From Tetragonia tetragonoides (lineage: Eukaryota; Streptophyta; Magnoliopsida; Caryophyllales; Aizoaceae), in contig CM076146.1 of the NCBI GenBank assembly GCA_038025085.1, positions 11,346,001-11,410,000 on the forward strand: a stretch of DNA of 64,000 bases, given 5' to 3'. Position 1 is the first letter of the stretch; each line of letters begins with the position of its first letter. The notes under the pieces are model-generated. The model was not told where the DNA came from, ran no database searches, and saw only the letters and a list, made by a program, of their open reading frames with translations. A program made the translations under genes and the position numbers. Of this stretch, positions 57,925-64,000 are shown piece after piece.

Positions 57925-59680
57925 CTGTAATTGAAATATACAAATCTTCTATTTCTGGTAATTAAACTACATTTCATTCAAAATAAAACTCAGCTATATG
58001 TACACAGGAGCTATCAAATATCACACCAGTACACCAAAGAGCACTTATCTACTCCATCATGCTCCGTTCAGCATAATATAATAGTTTTAGTATGTATTTG
58101 CATCAAGTGCAATAGTGCAAGACAAAACGTTAGAATCAATATCAACAGCTGAGAGAAGACTAGCTGTATCAAGTACATCAGGCAGCCGTACAGCATAACA
58201 ACACATTCCCTATCTTCTTACAAGGCACTGATAGCACTTACTAAGTAGCTAAAATTTGACATATCTGATGAGCAATAATTCTTTGATAACTCAAGGACAA
58301 GACTCCATTTCGGAGAAGAATATGTGCAGGGGCAACAAATCCATAAACGAATTAACAAATTTCATGGGGCATCAAATCTCCAACTTTAATGTCAAGATAA
58401 AACAAGAGTGTAGTGTAACTTAAAACATGTGTAATACACTAAAACCTGATCCAATGATAGCCAATTTGCTTCGTCCTGCAATTGTTGCAAAGGAAATTGT
58501 CAGTGACCAACACATTAGAACAAATATCATGCTAAGATACTAGCTTTGCACTTAATTTAAACAAAGAATATTTCCTGTATTTGTCAGATAATCCCTCAAT
58601 AATTAGGCTACCAAGAATTAATCTCTAGAAACGAACGAGGAAATTCGATGGTAACTGTAGGGGCAGTGATACCAGCTGGCAACCCATGGTAGTAGCCTAT
58701 TGCTAACATCCTCTGCAAACTGTGCTAATATGAGCACAAACTTTGGATATTGTAGCTTTTTCATTTATGGCGAGAAGGGTCAGCCTTTACCTAAGGAACA
58801 ACTTACAAGAGGCCAAGATTTTAAGTGACAATAACAATGACACTTTGGTAGTGGAAGCAAAAAAATCAAAAGCATCATAATTATGGCCATAAGCTATACA
58901 TGGAAAGGCTTCTAATTTTGTCCTACAAGTAAAACCCACAAGACTAGGTTACACTTTTTGCTGTAAAACAACCAAGACTGACAATGAGTTGAAATCACAA
59001 ATTCCCTAAGGAGAGCAATGCCGTACCACACCTCTCAGAATCATGGCTTATTCAGGAAAGGTGTCGAATCACCAAGTTATAGGTACATATTCAGCTAGCT
59101 TAATAAAGCATTAAGGAAATAACAGACCAAATCTATTGAAGTAAAAAGGAAAACTAAATTGCAAGTTACACATCCATGTAGTGAGCACAAAGTGAACTAC
59201 TTGTGCCGCCTTTTACTTGAAAGTAAAAAAATAATAATACTAACAAAAACAATTAATGAAATTGCAATACTACTAACAAATTCTAGGATGAAACATTTAT
59301 AGTCTGGAGGAAAATAACTGACTACCCACGAGTCAACAAGATCTATGCATTGACCTCACACAGTAATTGTTTTGTTTTCTTTTTTGGTAGAACAAAGAAC
59401 AAGAAAAGCAGAAACCATCTTGAGCATGCTATTCTTTGTTTGCCTACAATGAGATATAGAGAGCAATAGAACAGCATTTTACCCTCTGCTGCAGCATCAA
59501 GTGTCTGTTTTTCATAACATTTTGTGATTCTGGTTTAGAGTTACTCTTATGTTATATTGATACCATTCAAACTTCCGGCTGATTGATTTCTAACTCAGGT
59601 ATGCTTATTACCGAGCTTAATGACTCACAATTGAAGTGAGGGTTAATGTTTCCATAGGATGAACTTCACCTGACATATAC
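57925..59680 (-). other. Intron of K4
   Basis: GTATAT donor and TTTCAATTACAG acceptor on the coding strand. It is AT-rich with no recognisable insert. The part 59350-59600 is the empty-site counterpart of 51665-52640. Confidence 0.6.
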
Positions 59681-60507
59681 GTACGACAAATTGATGGCTG
59701 CGGTCCATTTGGGCAGTAACATATGAAGTTTGATGATGCAGCATCCGATGAACCACATGTGCCGCCAGAATTCTTACATGTCGTACAGGCTGTGAAATTC
59801 ACTATGTACTCCATCTCAAAGCCCTTGCTGAAGACACTCAGAAGCGTGGCATTTCCAGTATTGAGCTCATGTAGCCCTGTCTTAAGCACCGGGACTGTTG
59901 TATAGATAGACTTGCAAGACTTGATCACCCTTCTAACTGTTTCTGATGTCTCGGCAAAGTAAAAAGCAGATCCATTGGAACCATTACTATTCAAGCATGT
60001 AATAGATTTGGGCTGAAAATTTGAGATTGAATTAGGACAACCATAGAATAAACTAAGGTTCTGAACACTTGGGCTTAGCTCGAAAGTAGTTGAAAAGTTT
60101 AGCGATTCTCTCTTATCACGGATATGGCAAAGAGGAGTAGAAAAGGAAAATGATAACGCAATGGCCATTTTATGAGTGGATGTATTTATACTAACAACTC
60201 TTGCTTTCTGCGGGTGTTTTGTAGTGCTATTAATAATTAAGAAAGGGTAATCACTAGTAGTAGGACAGTTGAGCATGAACTCTAGACGACCGCAGAATTG
60301 GGGCCTATTACCACCCCAAAATGGGGTAACTGATATTTTGTATATTAACCCACACGAGTACTGAGAAGAACAGACTGTATAATCTGCATTACTTCCATTC
60401 GAGAGTGGAATAGTTAAGAAGATAATAGAAGTTGTGATGACGAAGTGTATGGAAAAGAAACTGGCAACCATTTTTGTGTGTGTCAAGGAAAATTGTTTTT
60501 CATGCAC

Positions 60508-61130
60508 ATCTGTTTAGTTCTTGTCTGAATGATACTCAGCTTTTAACTAAGAATGTTCTGCTCTTTATTGTACCAAGTATGCTAGTAAGTGTGGAACCAA
60601 AGGTGCAAGAGAAGTCATAAAGACAAATCTCACAGACTAGCAGTAACTAGCAGATAATAGGTCTATAGAACGCCGTTGACTTGCTTTATGCAGTCTTTCT
60701 AGTCTGAGAAGATTCATAACCACAAGGCATATAACTGCATGCGAAGATATTTCCAAATTGATATTGATGGGCTATAGAAAATATGTGGTAAAAATTGGGA
60801 GTACAGCCAAGAAGGATAAGAGAGAGACACTAATTGGTATCTCATGCATGAAGAGGAGGACTGTCAGGGCAGAAACTCTGTCTCTGGACTCTTTGTACAT
60901 ACCCACACATCACCCTCCACTCTTAAATTAGTCACCAGTCAGAACAATTATTAACAGTCCATTTCAACACAAGTCTGCATCCTAGATTCCTAGCATACCT
61001 AGGATATCACTAACATCTTACCGTTCGAGCAAGTCTACCAACTCACACTAAAATGAGGTCACTATTTAGAAATATAGGACTCACTTATTATGAACAGTGA
61101 CCCTTCTTTCACTATAAAGTAACCCTCATC
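60508..61130 (-). promoter_or_regulatory. 5' flank of K4
   Basis: This upstream region lies between the K4 start and the next ectodomain relic. It has no distinct promoter motif that I can fix, and no coding sequence. Confidence 0.35.
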
Positions 61131-61520
61131 TCACCGCAAGTTACAGTAAGACGGTTTTATATAAGTTTCGGTAATACTGGCAAAGACTATCCTAGTTTCA
61201 ATATCTTTGCATGACATTTGTGTATACCGCAAAACACTTATCCTTGCTTCTTTCGTGCAATTTTTCAAGAAAAATACCTCACTATAATTACCAGCATGCA
61301 TCTTTAAACATTGTGGCATCCTGGTTAGATTGTACCGTGACTTGTAAATGAAGGCACTGCAGTTGCGGATGGTAAATATGAAGCCTGGGTTAACCATATT
61401 AATAGATTTGCATAGTAGGATATATATATTCAGAATGTCATAATTAATAGGAGTATTAGATAGATTGGTGAAGGTACTATTGCTCCTTATCAAATGTCTT
61501 GTAAACATGGAAAGCCACAA
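61131..61520 (-). pseudogene. Possible LRK10L ectodomain fragment
   Basis: This minus frame of 129 codons is Asn- and Cys-containing: FTNLSNTP, NCSAFIYKSRYNLTRMPQC and FLKNCTKEA. The spacing and N-glycosylation sites resemble the extracellular part of rust-resistance (Lr10-like) kinases, but not closely that of K4. No signal peptide or kinase is attached. The copia LTR begins 55 bp upstream of its first Met. Identity is uncertain. Confidence 0.35.
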
Positions 61521-61574
61521 AAAGATTTATACGCCTTCAATCTAGATTGAGCTGGATAGATTATGACTGCATAC

Positions 61575-62372
61575 TGTTGGAGTATCCCTCCTACATGGAG
61601 GAAGAGCCCAATTAATTTGGGTTATATTTGCTTACCATATGGGTTATCCATATGATGTTTAAGTGAAGGGCAATTTCGTATATTCACTCACAAGTGGCTT
61701 CCCTTATAAGCCAAAAGGTTAGAAGGGCTGAGTGCAAGAGAGAGAAAGCCTAGACACTCAAAAAAATTCAGGAGAAAAGTCTAGAAGAGAAGAGGAGAGA
61801 GAGAAGAGGAGCCACCCACGAATTTTGGTGCTGGCAGCCCAGAAATCCGCCCCGATCGACGACCAAACGAACTCCGATCGTCGCGAGATTTTAGCACGTT
61901 GTTCCTAACATCCCCCTCTTCAAATCCAACGGTCAGAATTTCATTTGGAGCTCTCTAACTCAGTTTTCTAAATTCAGCTCTTATTTTATACGAAATTGTA
62001 TTTCCACTCTTTTTTGGTGATGATTTGGGAGACTTGTTGTGCCAAGGTTGATCCTTGATGATTGTGAATACCTCTAGTTGATCTAGGGAAGAACTATTGT
62101 TGTACCCACTTGTTAATTTGTTGATTAGTGGAGGTTTTGGCACCGTTTGTTAACGGTCCCGTGGTTTTTTCCCCACATCGGGGTTTCCACGTAAATCTTT
62201 GCGTCTCCTTGTTTATTTACTGTTTTTGGGCTGATTTATAGTTCCATTTGCTGCTGTCATTTTGGTTCAATATTGTTTGGTTGCTTGAATTGGTTATTGC
62301 TCATCTTTGCATCACAACCGGGGAAAAAGTCTTTGTTGCTTCCGCTTGTGTATTTGTGTGCTTTCCCCAACA
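61575..62372 (+). mobile_element. 5' LTR of a Ty1/copia retrotransposon
   Basis: It begins TGTTGGAGTATCCCTCCTAC and ends CCCCAACA (62365-62372), with the inverted TGTTGG/CCAACA ends typical of LTRs. A primer-binding site TGGTATCAGAGC follows at 62376-62387, and an intact coding frame after that. The 3' LTR is outside the window. Confidence 0.93.
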
Positions 62373-62375
62373 TAG

Positions 62376-62387
62376 TGGTATCAGAGC
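62376..62387 (+). other. Primer-binding site (tRNA-iMet type)
   Basis: TGGTATCAGAGC, the common copia primer-binding sequence, three bases after the LTR. Confidence 0.92.
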
Positions 62388-62426
62388 TTTGGTTAGAGTC
62401 ATTGTGAATTTGTTGTGTTGTTAAAG

Positions 62427-64000
62427 ATGGATGAAAAATCTGGTGTGCACGGAATGATTAGTTTGAATTCTGGAAATTACTCCGTGTGGAAAACTAAAAT
62501 GGAGGATATCCTTTATGTGAAGGATTTGTATGAACCAATTTTAAATGCAACCATACCAACTGGTGTTGTTGAAAGTGAGTGGAAAATATTGAACCGTAAA
62601 GCCGTTGGAACAATTAGACAATTTGTTGATATGAGTGTCCTCCAACATATTGCCAATGACACGAATGCTTATACTCTTTGGAAGAAACATGAGACCATGT
62701 ATGAAAGGAAGAATGCCTTGAGTAAAGCGTCATTGATTAGAAAACTTGTGAAACTGGAATATAAAGATGGTGATAGCATAGTAGTTCACTTGAATGAATT
62801 TCAAAGTTTGATTAACAAGTTGTCTGCAATGAAGATGAATTTAGATGATGAGCTGCAGGCATTGCTACTACTTTGCTCATTGCCAGAAAGCTGGGACACT
62901 CTATTTGTATCACTTAGCAACTCCGCACCAGAGGGCACGCTGACAATGGAAATTGTCAAAGCTAGTTTGTTGAATGAAGAAACTAGAAGGAAGGAAATGA
63001 GTTCCTCCACACAACCAGAGGCTAATGTGACACAAGAATCAAGCAGGGGAAGAAGTAAGACTCGATATCCCCAGCATAGAGACAAGTCCAGGGGGAGATC
63101 AAAATCAAAGGGTAAGATCATTTGCCACTATTGTGATAAGCCAGGCCACATTCAAAAACATTGCAGGAAAATGAAGAGAGACAAGTCCAGAGAAAGGAAA
63201 GAAAAGGGTGAGACATTCGGGCAACAACAAGAAGAGAAAGATAACAACACCACTGCAATTGCAACAAGTGATGAATTATTTTTTATTGGTGACCATTGCC
63301 TAAATCTAGATAGTGATGATTGTACTTGGGTGATTGACACGGGTGCTTCGTTTCATCTAACCTCGCACCAAGATTACTTCTCATCTTACACCAGCGGTGA
63401 CTTTGGCTATGTAAAGATGGGGAATGATGGCTCATCCAAGATTGTAGGCATGGGTACAGTGTGTTTGGAGACATCCACAGGTTGCAGTTTGGTGTTGAGA
63501 GATGTCCGACATGTTCCAGACATTCGGCTGAATTTGATATCTCCTGGGTTGCTCGATGATGCTGGTTACTCCAGCAACTTTGGTGGTGGAAAGTGCAAGC
63601 TTATCAAAGGAAGTTTGATTGTGGCTCGTGGGAGCAAGCAGAGATCCTTGTATGTGATGCAAGCTAAGTTGTGCAAAGGAGAAGTACACGCAGTTGATGA
63701 TTCCTCCAGCGAGTTATGGCACAAGAGACTTGGTCACATGAGTGAAAGAGGTATGCAAATGCTTGCTAAGAAGCAACTCCTTCCTGATGTTCAAGGTATG
63801 TCCTTGAAACCCTGTGTTGATTGTTTAGCTGGAAAACAACATAGGGCAGCATTTCATACTCGTCCCCCATCTAGAAGAAAACATGCATTAGATCTTGTTC
63901 ACACTGATGTATGTTCTATGGATACTAAGTCACATAGCGGTGCACTTTATTTTGTTACTTTTATTGATGATTATTCTAGAAAACTGTGGGCTTTTGTGTT
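62427..64000 (+). CDS. copia gag-pol polyprotein, 5' part (continues past window)
   Basis: One uninterrupted frame of 524 codons runs from the ATG at 62427 to the window end. It begins with a UBN2/DUF4219-like capsid start (ISLNSGNYSVWKTKMEDIL). It continues with the zinc knuckle CHYCDKPGHIQKHC (about residues 233-246), the protease motif WVIDTGASFHL (about 305), and the GAG-pre-integrase segment ELWHKRLGHMSERGM with CVDCLAGKQ. The start of integrase includes VHTDVCSM and FIDDYSRKLWAF. No stop or frameshift is seen, unlike every other retroelement in the window, so it may be a young insertion. RT and RNase H would be to the right. Confidence 0.95.
   Translation, partial: MDEKSGVHGMISLNSGNYSVWKTKMEDILYVKDLYEPILNATIPTGVVESEWKILNRKAVGTIRQFVDMSVLQHIANDTNAYTLWKKHETMYERKNALSKASLIRKLVKLEYKDGDSIVVHLNEFQSLINKLSAMKMNLDDELQALLLLCSLPESWDTLFVSLSNSAPEGTLTMEIVKASLLNEETRRKEMSSSTQPEANVTQESSRGRSKTRYPQHRDKSRGRSKSKGKIICHYCDKPGHIQKHCRKMKRDKSRERKEKGETFGQQQEEKDNNTTAIATSDELFFIGDHCLNLDSDDCTWVIDTGASFHLTSHQDYFSSYTSGDFGYVKMGNDGSSKIVGMGTVCLETSTGCSLVLRDVRHVPDIRLNLISPGLLDDAGYSSNFGGGKCKLIKGSLIVARGSKQRSLYVMQAKLCKGEVHAVDDSSSELWHKRLGHMSERGMQMLAKKQLLPDVQGMSLKPCVDCLAGKQHRAAFHTRPPSRRKHALDLVHTDVCSMDTKSHSGALYFVTFIDDYSRKLWAFV

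Larger units (their letters stand above)
56282..60507 (-). pseudogene. LRK10L-type receptor kinase K4, two exons, interrupted by a MITE
   Basis: This is the most complete kinase of the cluster. Exon 1 (59681-60507) encodes a signal peptide (best start at the Met at 60471, MVASFFSIHFVITTS), a GUB_WAK_bind domain (CSSQYSCGLIYKI; WGGNRPQFCGRLEFMLNC) and a WAK_assoc part ending ACTTCKNSGGTCGSS and CYCPNGPQPSICR. The intron runs from a GTATAT donor (59680) to a TTACAG acceptor (57925), which joins in phase to the exon 2 start at 57924. Exon 2 has a membrane segment ([20 protein letters not shown]) and the kinase ([54 protein letters not shown]). Two lesions are present: a 496-bp MITE in the VSLLGFC region, and a TAA after GLD near 56849 made by a 3-bp deletion. 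Removing the MITE and one TSD length (499 bp) restores the frame exactly. Confidence 0.9.

Noticed and set aside
1..64000. tRNA and rRNA genes
   Set aside because: No cloverleaf or rRNA sequence could be recognised by eye. The tRNA-like words found (TGGTATCAGAGC) are retrotransposon primer-binding sites.

Overview
The window is plant nuclear DNA, most probably from a eudicot. The signs are large GT-AG introns, LRR-III and LRK10L-type receptor kinases, DUF295/KIB-type F-box genes, several transposon classes, microsatellites, and long AT-rich stretches without genes. I cannot name the species from sequence alone.

Layout. At the left edge (1-2821, minus) is the first exon of an LRR-III receptor kinase; its remaining kinase exon lies beyond position 1. 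From about 4.5 kb to 61.5 kb the window holds a decaying tandem cluster in which two gene types alternate, almost all on the minus strand. The first type is LRK10L receptor kinases with a GUB_WAK_bind/WAK_assoc ectodomain (K1 5576-6898, K2 15450-16400, K3 22809-23190, K4 56282-60507). The second is DUF295 F-box genes (F0 10680-10915, F1 12242-13600, F2 30637-31986, F3 34998-36345, F4 53290-54633). Their flanks are duplicated along with them. Only F2 looks fully intact. The other members carry nonsense codons, frameshifts, deletions or transposon insertions that can be located to the base.

Mobile DNA separates the cluster members. A SIRE-like Ty1/copia element (16401-20920, truncated in integrase) sits in the transmembrane region of K2. 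A 6-kb LINE (about 23.25-29.36 kb, minus) with a TTA-flanked MITE inside it splits a former F-box 3' flank. A 496-bp MITE interrupts the kinase exon of K4. Between F3 and F4 (37-53 kb) lies a graveyard: MITEs, LINE pieces in both orientations, a 1.5-kb polypyrimidine minisatellite, fragments of histone H3.3, PP2C and ribosomal protein L1 genes, a Harbinger transposase relic, a polyadenylated retroposon and a 5'-truncated LINE, the last two with clear target-site duplications. The right edge (61575-64000) is the 5' LTR and intact gag-protease-integrase start of a second Ty1/copia element that continues past the window.

How the genes relate. The LRK10L kinases are predicted cell-surface receptors of a family tied to defence. 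The F-box proteins are predicted SCF adaptors. Their repeated side-by-side duplication suggests one ancestral kinase plus F-box unit. A functional link between the two products is only an inference. Several TE insertion sites can be read directly because paralogous copies in the same window preserve the empty site.
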